Below the pieces are notes generated by a model, which saw only the letters and a list, made by a program, of their open reading frames with translations, was not told the DNA's origin and ran no database searches. 64,000 bases of DNA, from NCBI GenBank assembly GCA_017531225.1, contig JAFXLL010000012.1, positions 275,864 through 339,863 on the forward strand. Reading direction: 5' to 3'. Origin of the DNA: Bacteroidales bacterium. Its GTDB lineage: Bacteria; Bacteroidota; Bacteroidia; Bacteroidales; F082. The translations under genes were made by a program, and so were the position numbers. Shown piece by piece: positions 8,834-17,721 of the stretch (within the stretch, counting starts at the first letter, position 1; each line of letters begins with the position of its first letter).

Positions 8834-11044
8834 ATGCGCAAACGAATCCTTTGGATAGTATTATGGTCTTTTGTGGCACTCCTTTCTTGCTCAAGGGAAG
8901 AGGCCTCACTGCTTGATGCGGTGCCGCTCGAGGCGGAGATCATCGTGGAGTCGGCCGATTCTGCCGTCATCATGATGTTCGATTCCCTGCTGGGCTCGCA
9001 TGTCGATCAGCAAATGATTGAGAATGGCAAACCCATGGCTATCGTGATGGCTCCTGTTGAGGACCGCAAGGAGTTCATGCTGGTGAAGAGACCGAATAAA
9101 AAGGACGATCAAGCACCGAAGATCTATGATGACGCCGACTTCCAACGCCTTCAGAAAACGCTGGGACAAAACGTGAAAGCGCATGTGTACTACAAACATC
9201 CCAACGGCTGGGCCATGCTTGATGTGCTACCCGAAGGCAACGACTTGGTGATGAATGGCTACGCCTTAGCCGGTGACTCTATCTCGGCTTGGCGACCGCT
9301 GAAATACCAGCTGCCCGTGAAGAACTCCGTGGTCAACATCTTGCCCTCCGATACGCGTTACATGCACCATCTTGGCATGTCGGACTACGCCTCTTACTGG
9401 GAGTCATTCCGCGATGCGGAGAAAGTAGCCGCTTTCAACAAGAAATACGGCACCGATGTGGAGAAGAAGCTGTTGGACTACCTCTCCGAAGTCTCCTTCA
9501 ACAAGTTCGGCAAAGGCCAATCCGACGTTTTTGTGGGAAGGATGAACGACCCCTCGGCGGTGATCAAGTTCATGGAACGGTTGGCTTCGAAAACGGGCAT
9601 CGCAGCCACGCAAACCTGCCAGGGTTATTCGCTGTTCGACTTAGGCAAATGCGGCCTTGTTTCAGATATCTTCGGTGAGGACTTCCGTTCAATGAAGCAG
9701 TGCTGCTATGCCATCGTCGACCAATATCTGGTGATGGCTTCCAACATAGAGACCATCCAAAACGTGATTGCCTGCTACCGTTCGGGACGTACGCTCGATT
9801 TGAACGATGACTTCAGAACCTTCCAACAGAAGATGTTGGAATCGGCCAATATCACTTTTTTTGAGCTTAAGGAAGACCGAAAAGAGGCTTTGCAACTGGC
9901 CTCCTCGAAGGATCTGGTTTACGTAAACGTGTGCATGAGCAAGGCCACTGAGGCGAAGAGTGAAAACAGCGTCCGCTGGAAAGCCAATCTCGACGCACCT
10001 CTGAAAGGCAAACCCTATATCGTTGAGGACTACACATCGCAAAACAGAAATGTAGTGGTCTTCGACCGTCAAAACACGATGTATCTCATCGATAGCGAAG
10101 GTGCCATCTGCTGGAAAAGACAGCTCGACGAGGCGCCGCTGAGCGAAGTGTTTATGGTCGACAGTCGCAATAACGGCCAGCTACAGTTCCTCTTCAACAC
10201 AGCGCATACCATTCAACTCATCGACCGTGCTGGCAACAACATGCCGGGTTATCCCGTGAGTTTGCCTTTTGAGGCGACGAACGGACTTGCGGCGTTTGAT
10301 TATAATGGCAACCACGACTATCGCATCCTGCTTTGTGGTACTGATAGACTGGTGTATAACTATAACATCCAAGGCGTTGAGGTGGAGGGCTGGAACCATC
10401 ACCGTTCGGAGGATTGGGTGCGTCAGCCGTTGCAACACATCAGGGTGGAAGACAAGGATTATCTGATCGTGTCGGATGTCAGCGGTGGCGTCCGCATCCT
10501 CGACCGTCAGGGCCGTATCCGCATTCCCCTCTCGTCAGACATGCAAAAGTCGCCTAAGTCAGACATCTATGAGAATGTCACCAACCGCAGTAAAGGCCTT
10601 TTCCTGACATCCGACAAGGAAGGTAAATTGCTGTATGTGGGAGCCGACGGGGCCTTGAATAGAACCGATTTCGGCAGCTATTCCGACAAACACTTCTTCC
10701 TGTACGAAGATTTCGATGGCGATAAGAGTGTTGATTTTATCTACCTGGATCAAAACGACTTACGAGTTTACAATAAATTCAAGACCGAGCTGTTCTCACA
10801 TCATTTCGATACGGAAATCGTTACACGTCCGGTGTTTTTCAAGATTACCCGAAATAAACGACTGCTCGGTATTGTATCGGAGAAAGCCCGTGAGATCTAT
10901 CTCATCGACCGAAAGGGCAACATGATTGTCAGTTCGGGTTTGGTGGGCGAAACCCCATTTGCCGTGGGTAGCTTGCATAACGATCAGGAAATCAATCTGG
11001 TGACAGGTGTAGGCAACGCTTTGTTCAATTATGTAATCTATTGA
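8834..11044 (+). CDS. Large lipoprotein with a beta-propeller-like C-terminal half
   Basis: The 736-residue protein begins with a lipoprotein signal (MRKRILWIVLWSFVALLSCS) whose lipobox cysteine precedes Ser-Arg-Glu-Glu. Residues about 20-370 contain no motif I recognise. The C-terminal half has repeated units such as VFDRQNTMYLIDSEG, IQLIDRAGNNMPGYPV and RILDRQGRIRIPL, typical of PQQ/WD-like propeller blades. It is probably anchored in the outer or inner membrane and may bind another protein. The thioredoxin-like gene overlaps its stop (ATGA), so the two are translationally coupled. The window ORF begins at an upstream TTG that lies in the promoter, so ATG 8834 was chosen. Confidence 0.7.
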   Translation: MRKRILWIVLWSFVALLSCSREEASLLDAVPLEAEIIVESADSAVIMMFDSLLGSHVDQQMIENGKPMAIVMAPVEDRKEFMLVKRPNKKDDQAPKIYDDADFQRLQKTLGQNVKAHVYYKHPNGWAMLDVLPEGNDLVMNGYALAGDSISAWRPLKYQLPVKNSVVNILPSDTRYMHHLGMSDYASYWESFRDAEKVAAFNKKYGTDVEKKLLDYLSEVSFNKFGKGQSDVFVGRMNDPSAVIKFMERLASKTGIAATQTCQGYSLFDLGKCGLVSDIFGEDFRSMKQCCYAIVDQYLVMASNIETIQNVIACYRSGRTLDLNDDFRTFQQKMLESANITFFELKEDRKEALQLASSKDLVYVNVCMSKATEAKSENSVRWKANLDAPLKGKPYIVEDYTSQNRNVVVFDRQNTMYLIDSEGAICWKRQLDEAPLSEVFMVDSRNNGQLQFLFNTAHTIQLIDRAGNNMPGYPVSLPFEATNGLAAFDYNGNHDYRILLCGTDRLVYNYNIQGVEVEGWNHHRSEDWVRQPLQHIRVEDKDYLIVSDVSGGVRILDRQGRIRIPLSSDMQKSPKSDIYENVTNRSKGLFLTSDKEGKLLYVGADGALNRTDFGSYSDKHFFLYEDFDGDKSVDFIYLDQNDLRVYNKFKTELFSHHFDTEIVTRPVFFKITRNKRLLGIVSEKAREIYLIDRKGNMIVSSGLVGETPFAVGSLHNDQEINLVTGVGNALFNYVIY

Positions 11045-11526
11045 TGATGAAACATAAAGGGATGCTGCTGCTATTGATGATGCTTTTCGTCGCAACGACG
11101 ATGCCGGCGCAGTATCTCCATCAGCCAGGGGAGAAGGCCGTTGATTTTGAAGGCATTACCGTTGACGGAAAGCCGTATCACCTGTATGAGTCCCAGGCCG
11201 AACGCATCATCGTGTGCTTTTGGTCATACGATTGCGACCATTGCCATGACTTCCTGAAGTCGCTCCGTAAGCACGTCGACCTAAAAAACGACTATGAGCT
11301 GGTGACGTTTGTCTTGGCCGACGATGCCAAACAGGTGCGGAAAAAAACACGTTGCATGCGCCTTCCTGGATGGCATTTCTTCGACTCAGAAGGCTGGAAT
11401 AGTCAGCCTTTTATGGATTATGACGTGAACATCACCCCGACGGTGGTACTCATCGATAAAGATAAAAACGTTATAGGCGAAGCCTATGATTTTGATGAAT
11501 TTGAAGCATTGATACATCATGAATAA
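11044..11526 (+). CDS. Exported thioredoxin-like protein (TlpA/AhpC-TSA type)
   Basis: This 160-residue protein has a signal peptide (ends in TTMPAQ) and a thioredoxin fold. The redox centre is CDHC, in FWSYDCDHCHDFL, and a cis-proline strand appears in ITPTVVLIDKDKNVIG. It is likely a periplasmic thiol-disulfide reductase. Partner proteins are unknown, but it is coupled to the lipoprotein upstream by a 1-nt overlap, and the GH3 fusion gene starts inside its last codons (8-nt overlap), which suggests a shared envelope role. Confidence 0.8.
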   Translation: MMKHKGMLLLLMMLFVATTMPAQYLHQPGEKAVDFEGITVDGKPYHLYESQAERIIVCFWSYDCDHCHDFLKSLRKHVDLKNDYELVTFVLADDAKQVRKKTRCMRLPGWHFFDSEGWNSQPFMDYDVNITPTVVLIDKDKNVIGEAYDFDEFEALIHHE

Positions 11527-14464
11527 AAAGACTTTCTCTCTCGCCATTGGATTATTATTCCTGTCATGCGGCCTTTTTGCCCAGGACGCTGAAACCCGTT
11601 GGGTTGACTCAGTTTATAACAGCTTGACGCTTGAGCAGCGTGTGGCTCAGCTGATTTGCATGCGTGCCAACCAGCCAGACAAGCCATATTACGAAGAAGT
11701 GGCCCAATACATCCAGCAATACAACATCGGCGGCGTGTGTTTCTTCAGGAACGACGAGGTGCTGCAGGTGGAACAGACCAATGCATGGCAAGCCATAGCC
11801 CAGACTCCCTTGATGGTCTCCGTCGACGCAGAATGGGGGTTGGCAATGCGTTTGAGAAAGACGGTGGCTTATCCATTCCAGATGACTTTAGGCGCCATCA
11901 ACGATAACGAACTAATCTATCTGATGGGTCAACAAGTGGCTGAGCAGTGCCATCGCATGGGCGTTCATGTTAACTTTGCACCAGTGGCCGACGTCAACTC
12001 CAACGCAAAGAACCCTGTCATTGGCGTGCGTAGCTTCGGCGAGGATCCGAGAAACGTAGGGGAGAAGGCCGCCGCATACGCTTTGGGCATGCAGAGCAGA
12101 GGCTTGATCACTTCGATGAAGCATTTCCCTGGTCACGGCAACACTGATACCGATTCACACATGACCTTGCCCACGGTGACACGGTCGTACGAGGAAGTCA
12201 AGGATATTGAGTTGGCTCCATTCCGTTATCTCATTGAGCGTGGCGTCAATGGTGCCATGGTGGGTCACCTTTATTTCCCGGCCATCGAGAAAGTTGAGAA
12301 TACCTCTTCGTCGCTCTCAAAAGGCGTGGTGACGGATTTACTGAAGAATGAGATGGGCTTTGAAGGCTTGATCTTCACCGACGGACTCGATATGAAAGGC
12401 GTGTCGCAGACGGTGTCGGCTGACAGCGTGCCGTATGTGGCGTTTTTGGCAGGCAACGACGTGCTGATCCTGCCTCACGACGTTCCAAAGGCTATCCAAC
12501 AGATCAAGGAAGGCGCGGAGCGCGACGAGGAGATTGCCGATAGGGTAGAAGAGAGCTGCAAAAAGATATTGAAGTATAAGTACCGCTCGGGCTTGAATCA
12601 TTATATGCCAGCCTCGACAAGAAATCTGATTGCCGACCTGAATCATCAGGATTACCTGGAATTGCGTCAAATGTTGTATAACGAAGCTATCACCTTGCTG
12701 AAAAACGAAGACGAAGTCCTGCCACTGAAGGAAGGCCAGGAAATCGCTTTGGTGACTATCGGCAAGGCTGAAGATGCCAAGCACATGGCGGATTCACTGA
12801 AAGCCATTGGCGTGAAGGTGAAGTCCTATCAGATCAGCAAGGACAATGCAGCCGAAGCCAAAGTCTGGTTGCCTGAATTAGAGAAATACAATTTGGTGGT
12901 GGTGAACCTCATGCAGTCGAGCATCAGCGCCTCCAAAAACTTCGGCATTAACGAAGCTACGGTGGATTTCTTCAATAGATTGGTGGCACAGAATGACGTG
13001 GTGCTGAACCTGTTTGCCTGCCCATACGCCTTGGATCTGCTGCGTATCAACAATAGCGTGAGAGGCTTGTTGGTAGGCTATCAGGACAATGATGCTGTAC
13101 TCAACTCAGTGACTGATATCCTGACGGGTAAGCGTTTTGCCCACGGTACGCTGTCGGTTTCTGCCTCCAAGTTCAAATGTGGAGATGGCATTGTGCCTTC
13201 CGAATTTCCTGTGGCTATGCCAGCCTCAGCTCCTGTGCTGAGGGAAGGCTCGCTCTCCATCGATCAGACACCATTGCCAAAGGGAACCGTGGAAGCAAAA
13301 TATGAGCGCATGCTCGATTCAGTAGCCAGGATGGGCATTGAGAACGCCGCATATCCTGGATGCCAGATCTTGGTGATGAAAGATGGTAAAGCGGTGTATG
13401 ACAAGTGCTTCGGTACGTTTACCTATAGCAGTAGTTCGAAGGTGGTTCCCGAGGATGTGTACGACATCGCCTCGCTGACCAAGATCTTCGCTTCCACTTT
13501 AGCCATCATGAAACTCTATGAGGATGGCCTGCTCGACGTCAACAAGACCATGGGTGACTATTTCCCGTATCTCAATGCTTCCGACAAGGGAGCCATCAAG
13601 ATCATTGACGTCCTGACCCACCAGTCGGGTATGAAGTCATGGATTCCTTTCCATCTGGAGACGTATGACGAGAACGGACCAAAGCCTGAGTATTTCAGTG
13701 ATCATATCGACGAGGCTCATACGGTGCGTGTTGCAGAGAATATGTATGTGGTGAATGACTATAAGGAGCGGATTATCGACTCTGTCATGAAGAGCCCGAT
13801 GAAAGAGAAAAAGTATGTGTATTGTGACATGGGCTTCTTCTTCGTTCCGGAGTTGGTGAAGCAGCTTACCAACAAGTCGTTGGAAGAGTATTTGCATGAG
13901 TGTTTCTACGATCCCATGCACCTGACCAGCATTGGCTATTGCCCCTTGCATTGGCGTACTCGTGAGACCATCATTCCTACTGAGAATGACACAGCGTTCC
14001 GCAAGCAGCTGCTGTGGGGCGATGTGCACGACCAGCAGGCCGCTTTGATGGGTGGCATTTCAGGTCACGCTGGCTTGTTTGCCAACTCACATGATCTGGC
14101 GGTGATTGCACAGATGTTGCTTGATGGAGGCAAGTTTGAAGACCAACAACTGCTGAAGCCTGAAACCATCAAGTATTTCACTACAGCCCCATTCTCAGAT
14201 AACAACAACCGTCGCGGCTTGGGCTTCGACAAGTTGCCTTTGGACAAGAAAGGCCCATCTACGGCTTCAAAGTCGGCTTCGATGGCCAGCTACGGCCATA
14301 CAGGCTTCACGGGAACTTTCTTCTGGAACGATCCTGAAAACCATCTCTTGATCGTCTTCCTCTCGAATAGAGTGCATCCCTACGCCGAGCCTAATAACTT
14401 GTCACGCCAGAACATCCGCACTTTGCTGCATGATATTCTGTACCAAGCCTATCCTATTAGGTGA
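11519..14464 (+). CDS. GH3 glycosidase fused to a serine beta-lactamase-like domain
   Basis: The 981-residue secreted protein (signal peptide ends in CGLFAQ) has two catalytic modules. Residues about 25-360 are a NagZ-like GH3 domain with KHFPGHGNTDTDSHMTLP near 201-218, holding the His/Asp pair seen in bacterial beta-N-acetylglucosaminidases. Residues 390-570 fit the GH3 C-terminal domain. From about 600 to the end is a penicillin-binding-protein/beta-lactamase fold: SLTK near 652-655 supplies the nucleophile and lysine, YCD takes the Tyr-x-Asn place, and HTGFTG near 926 replaces the usual KTG. The combination suggests cell-wall muropeptide turnover. Such fusions are known in Bacteroidota. 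Confidence 0.88.
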   Translation: MNKKTFSLAIGLLFLSCGLFAQDAETRWVDSVYNSLTLEQRVAQLICMRANQPDKPYYEEVAQYIQQYNIGGVCFFRNDEVLQVEQTNAWQAIAQTPLMVSVDAEWGLAMRLRKTVAYPFQMTLGAINDNELIYLMGQQVAEQCHRMGVHVNFAPVADVNSNAKNPVIGVRSFGEDPRNVGEKAAAYALGMQSRGLITSMKHFPGHGNTDTDSHMTLPTVTRSYEEVKDIELAPFRYLIERGVNGAMVGHLYFPAIEKVENTSSSLSKGVVTDLLKNEMGFEGLIFTDGLDMKGVSQTVSADSVPYVAFLAGNDVLILPHDVPKAIQQIKEGAERDEEIADRVEESCKKILKYKYRSGLNHYMPASTRNLIADLNHQDYLELRQMLYNEAITLLKNEDEVLPLKEGQEIALVTIGKAEDAKHMADSLKAIGVKVKSYQISKDNAAEAKVWLPELEKYNLVVVNLMQSSISASKNFGINEATVDFFNRLVAQNDVVLNLFACPYALDLLRINNSVRGLLVGYQDNDAVLNSVTDILTGKRFAHGTLSVSASKFKCGDGIVPSEFPVAMPASAPVLREGSLSIDQTPLPKGTVEAKYERMLDSVARMGIENAAYPGCQILVMKDGKAVYDKCFGTFTYSSSSKVVPEDVYDIASLTKIFASTLAIMKLYEDGLLDVNKTMGDYFPYLNASDKGAIKIIDVLTHQSGMKSWIPFHLETYDENGPKPEYFSDHIDEAHTVRVAENMYVVNDYKERIIDSVMKSPMKEKKYVYCDMGFFFVPELVKQLTNKSLEEYLHECFYDPMHLTSIGYCPLHWRTRETIIPTENDTAFRKQLLWGDVHDQQAALMGGISGHAGLFANSHDLAVIAQMLLDGGKFEDQQLLKPETIKYFTTAPFSDNNNRRGLGFDKLPLDKKGPSTASKSASMASYGHTGFTGTFFWNDPENHLLIVFLSNRVHPYAEPNNLSRQNIRTLLHDILYQAYPIR

Positions 14465-14474
14465 GAGGTGCACC

Positions 14475-15065
14475 TCAATTGTCTTCCGGGTTTTTCGGGA
14501 AACGGCTCCACATCGTGTATTCCTTGCCAGTGCGAGTGACGAAGTCTTTCCACATGGATTTGGTGGGCGTGTTGAGCAGCAGATGGCTATTGGCCTTGCC
14601 GACGAGCCATGAGTTGCGCACCAACTCGTCGATGAGTTGGCCTGATTCCCACCCGGAATAACCTAAGAAGAACCGAGTGTTTTCTTTGTTGGCGATGCCA
14701 GTGGCGATCAGGGTGTTGAGCGTGTCGGTATCACCGCCCCAATAAAGGCCGTCCATGATTTGGTAAGAGTCGGGGATGAGGTCGCCGAGGGTATGCATGA
14801 AGAAGATCTGGTTTTCAGCCACGGGACCGCCAAGAAAAACAGGAGCATCGAAGTCCTCAAACACGTCGGCAATCTCGTTCAGCTTGGTGCCAAGTGGTTT
14901 GTTCATGATGATGCCAAACGAGCCGTCGGTCTCCGTGTGGTCGATGAGCAACACCACTGAGCGACCGAAATAAAAGTCATTCATCGTGGGCTCCGACATG
15001 AGGATTTCACCACGCTGGGGATCCAACGAATTACTACGTATCTGGAATAATTGCTTGATGTCCAT
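14475..15065 (-). CDS. YqgE/AlgH family protein
   Basis: The 196-residue protein matches the UPF0301/AlgH family: RGEILMSEPTMNDFYFGRSV near the start, then GSFGIIMNKPLG, VFLGGPV and FLGYSGWESGQL. The biochemical role of the family is unsettled; in Pseudomonas AlgH was linked to alginate regulation. ATG 15065 is preferred to an upstream TTG that lies in the promoter region. It is read away from murL, and the two -7 boxes lie back to back at 15084-15110. It converges on the GH3 fusion gene, with a 10-nt gap. Confidence 0.92.
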   Translation of the reverse strand: MDIKQLFQIRSNSLDPQRGEILMSEPTMNDFYFGRSVVLLIDHTETDGSFGIIMNKPLGTKLNEIADVFEDFDAPVFLGGPVAENQIFFMHTLGDLIPDSYQIMDGLYWGGDTDTLNTLIATGIANKENTRFFLGYSGWESGQLIDELVRNSWLVGKANSHLLLNTPTKSMWKDFVTRTGKEYTMWSRFPKNPEDN

Positions 15066-15083
15066 TTGTTTTTTCTTCGAGCG

Positions 15084-15110
15084 CAAATTTACAAAAAATT
15101 CTTATTTTTG
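15084..15110. promoter_or_regulatory. Divergent -7 elements for yqgE and murL
   Basis: The complement of 15084-15091 reads TAAATTTG toward yqgE (ATG 15065). TATTTTTG at 15103-15110 reads toward murL (TTG 15129). Each box is 18 nt from its start codon, and the boxes are 11 nt apart. Confidence 0.55.
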
Positions 15111-15128
15111 TGGAAAAATTGCACGACG

Positions 15129-16472
15129 TTGAAACGCATTGAAAACCAACAGCGGTTCGACTCCCTTCGAAAGGAGTTTGAGACATTTACCTTTTACCAG
15201 CAAGAGGTGAGTTTGGAAAATGGCGTCCTATCCATGACTTTTCATTTTAGCTTGGACGAACGCTATTTTTTTCATCCAACCATGACCATTCCCGCACGTC
15301 CGTTTTACCATTGGGAATCCATCCCAAAGGATCAACTTGAGGCGTTGGCTTTCCACATTGGGATGGTCGAGCTGGTGAGCTATTGGAAACTGGCCTGCCC
15401 CAAGCTCATCGTGGTGAAGCCTTTTGACTTGAAGCTGTGCCAAAAGAAATGGTGGAGACATCTTTATTACAATGGCTTGGGTGAGTTCCGCTACCTGAAT
15501 GGTATCGACTGCTCGGAGCATGACTTCTTACGGATTGAATCAGGCACCGACCGTGATTTCAAGCGCGTAGATGTGCCATTGCGTGAAACAGCGTTGATCC
15601 CCGTCGGCGGAGGCAAGGACTCGGTGGTCACCTTGGAGTGTCTACGTCAGGCCATGCCCGTCATCCCGGTGATCTTGAATCCCCGTGGCGCTACGGTAAG
15701 TTGTGTTTCTGCGGCTGGTTATACCATGGACGACGTAGCTGTCATCAACCGCACTCTCGATCCAACCATGCTGAAGCTCAATAATGAGGGTTTCCTTAAT
15801 GGACATACTCCATTCTCAGCACTGTTGGCCTTCCTGACCTTGATGATCAGTGCAGGAACTGGCTCGAAATACATTGCGCTCTCCAATGAGTCGAGCGCCA
15901 ATGAAAGCACAGTGCCGGGTACCGAAATCAATCACCAATACAGCAAATCCATTGATTTTGAAAGGGATTTCCGTGATTATGTACAGCAACACCTGAGCGA
16001 GGAGATGCAGTATTTCAGTTTCTTGAGACCGCTAAACGAGTTGCAGATTGCTTCGCTATTCAGTCAATACAAGGCTTATCACGAAGTGTTCCGTAGTTGC
16101 AATGCGGGTAGCAAAACCGACTCGTGGTGCGGAAAATGTCCCAAATGTCTGTTCACCTGGATTATCCTTTCACCGTTCCTTTCCAGAAAGCGATTGACGG
16201 AAATCTTCGGTAAGGATCTGTTGACGGATACCGACCTTAAGCCTACTTTTGAGGAACTGAATGGCACTTCGGCGGTAAAGCCTTTCGAATGTGTGGGTAC
16301 CGTGGAAGAGGTGAGGGCTTGCGTCGACTTTATGAAAGACCGCAAGGATACTATTGTGGAAGACTCACCTAAGGGAGATGCTTCCGTGGAGGAGATTTTG
16401 AAACGTTTTAATGAAGAGAATTTCCTTCCCGAACAATTTGTGAACATCCTGAAATCCAAGCTTTATGTTTGA
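15129..16472 (+). CDS. murL: UDP-MurNAc-L-Ala-L-Glu epimerase (MurL)
   Basis: MurL, known from Xanthomonas, uses ATP (released as AMP) to invert the terminal L-glutamate of UDP-MurNAc-L-Ala-L-Glu to the D form. The 447-residue protein has a PP-loop-like motif PVGGGKDS at residues 158-165, as expected for adenylation. A downstream patch NESSANEST is followed by a cysteine cluster (C324, C334, C337, C340 in RSCNAG and WCGKCPKC) that could hold a metal. No ATG occurs before residue 37, so I chose TTG 15129, 18 nt after the -7 box. The next gene, a MurD-type ligase, overlaps it by 8 nt, which fits a MurL/MurD2 pair. Family assignment is from recalled motifs and context. Confidence 0.8.
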   Translation: MKRIENQQRFDSLRKEFETFTFYQQEVSLENGVLSMTFHFSLDERYFFHPTMTIPARPFYHWESIPKDQLEALAFHIGMVELVSYWKLACPKLIVVKPFDLKLCQKKWWRHLYYNGLGEFRYLNGIDCSEHDFLRIESGTDRDFKRVDVPLRETALIPVGGGKDSVVTLECLRQAMPVIPVILNPRGATVSCVSAAGYTMDDVAVINRTLDPTMLKLNNEGFLNGHTPFSALLAFLTLMISAGTGSKYIALSNESSANESTVPGTEINHQYSKSIDFERDFRDYVQQHLSEEMQYFSFLRPLNELQIASLFSQYKAYHEVFRSCNAGSKTDSWCGKCPKCLFTWIILSPFLSRKRLTEIFGKDLLTDTDLKPTFEELNGTSAVKPFECVGTVEEVRACVDFMKDRKDTIVEDSPKGDASVEEILKRFNEENFLPEQFVNILKSKLYV

Positions 16473-17721
16473 CTTGATCTTGAATCGGCTTCGGGGCAAA
16501 CGCATCCTGATCCTTGGCTTTGGCCGTGAGGGGAAGTCGTCGTTGGCTTTTCTGAAGAAATACCTGCCAGAGGCTCAAGTTGCGGTGGCTGACAAGAACC
16601 CCATGGAGGGTGTGAAACACTCGGGAGAGGATTACTTGCAGGCGGTTTACGAGTATGACATCGTCATCAAAACCCCTGGGATTTCCTTGAAGGACTTTGA
16701 TGCTAAAGGGGTTGAGATAACCTCGCAGACTGATCTGTTTTTGAGCCAGTTCCATAACCAGACCATCGGCATTTCAGGAACCAAAGGCAAGAGCACGACT
16801 ACCAGCTTAATCTATCATTTGTTGAAGTCGTCGGGCCATGATGCCATCCTGACGGGCAATATCGGCATCCCTTGTTTCGACATCATGGAGCAGATCCATG
16901 AGGATAGCATTGTGGTTTATGAGCTATCGGCACATCAGTTGGAATATGTGCATAACAGTCCGAGGGTAGGGGTGTTGCTGAATGTGTTTGAAGAGCATCT
17001 GGATCATTTCGGAACGTTTGAGCGGTATAAGCACGCTAAGTTCAACCTGCTACGTTATATGGGTGCCGATGATTATGCCGTGGTGCATGAATCGCTGCTG
17101 ATGGAGACTCTGGAGTTGAGCGTTAACAACGTGACGTTCTCACGGATGGATTTCGACATTGATGAAGAAGCTTTACCGATTCTCGGTCCGCATAACCTCT
17201 TGAATGCCAAAGCAGCTTTGTGCGCTTGTGCTGCCTATGGTATAGACGTCAGGGACGTTATTCCATATCTCTATACCTTTAAGCCTTTGGAGCATCGCCT
17301 AGAGCCCGTAGGTACTTTCGGTGGTGTTACTTTTGTGAATGACAGCATTTCCACCATTCCACAGGCCGCCATTGCCGCTTGTCAGACTTTAGGCAAGGTC
17401 GATTTCCTGCTTTTGGGCGGCTTTGACCGTGATATCGACTACCAGCCGTTGGTTGATTTCATGATGGATCATCCCGTGCCGCATCTGCTCTTTACTGGGA
17501 AAGCCGGAGAGCGGATGATGGTTATGATGGAAAAGATTCAGACGAATAAGGCTCGTTATGCCAACATGGAAGAGGCTTTCGAGTATCTCAAAAGCCATTC
17601 AAAACCAGGTGATGTATGCTTGCTTTCGCCTGCCGCCTCCAGTTATGACCAGTATAAAAACTTCGAGGAACGGGGCCGTAAATTCAAGCAGCTGGCGGAG
17701 TTGTTCCGTATTAATTCTTAG
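16465..17721 (+). CDS. murD: MurD-type ligase, probably UDP-MurNAc-L-Ala--L-glutamate ligase (MurD2)
   Basis: The 418-residue Mur ligase has the N-terminal UDP-binding domain (ILILGFGREGKSS), the ATP loop GTKGKST at 105-111, YELSAHQLEYV, and HRLEPVG. Classical MurD adds D-Glu and has an NDSKATN motif; here residues 292-298 read NDSISTI, so the lysine of that motif is isoleucine while the threonine remains. With murL overlapping its start, the simplest reading is a MurD2 that adds L-Glu before MurL inverts it. An ordinary D-Glu-adding MurD with a divergent motif is the alternative. Its end overlaps the convergent M48 protease gene by 11 bp. Confidence 0.8.
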   Translation: MFDLILNRLRGKRILILGFGREGKSSLAFLKKYLPEAQVAVADKNPMEGVKHSGEDYLQAVYEYDIVIKTPGISLKDFDAKGVEITSQTDLFLSQFHNQTIGISGTKGKSTTTSLIYHLLKSSGHDAILTGNIGIPCFDIMEQIHEDSIVVYELSAHQLEYVHNSPRVGVLLNVFEEHLDHFGTFERYKHAKFNLLRYMGADDYAVVHESLLMETLELSVNNVTFSRMDFDIDEEALPILGPHNLLNAKAALCACAAYGIDVRDVIPYLYTFKPLEHRLEPVGTFGGVTFVNDSISTIPQAAIAACQTLGKVDFLLLGGFDRDIDYQPLVDFMMDHPVPHLLFTGKAGERMMVMMEKIQTNKARYANMEEAFEYLKSHSKPGDVCLLSPAASSYDQYKNFEERGRKFKQLAELFRINS

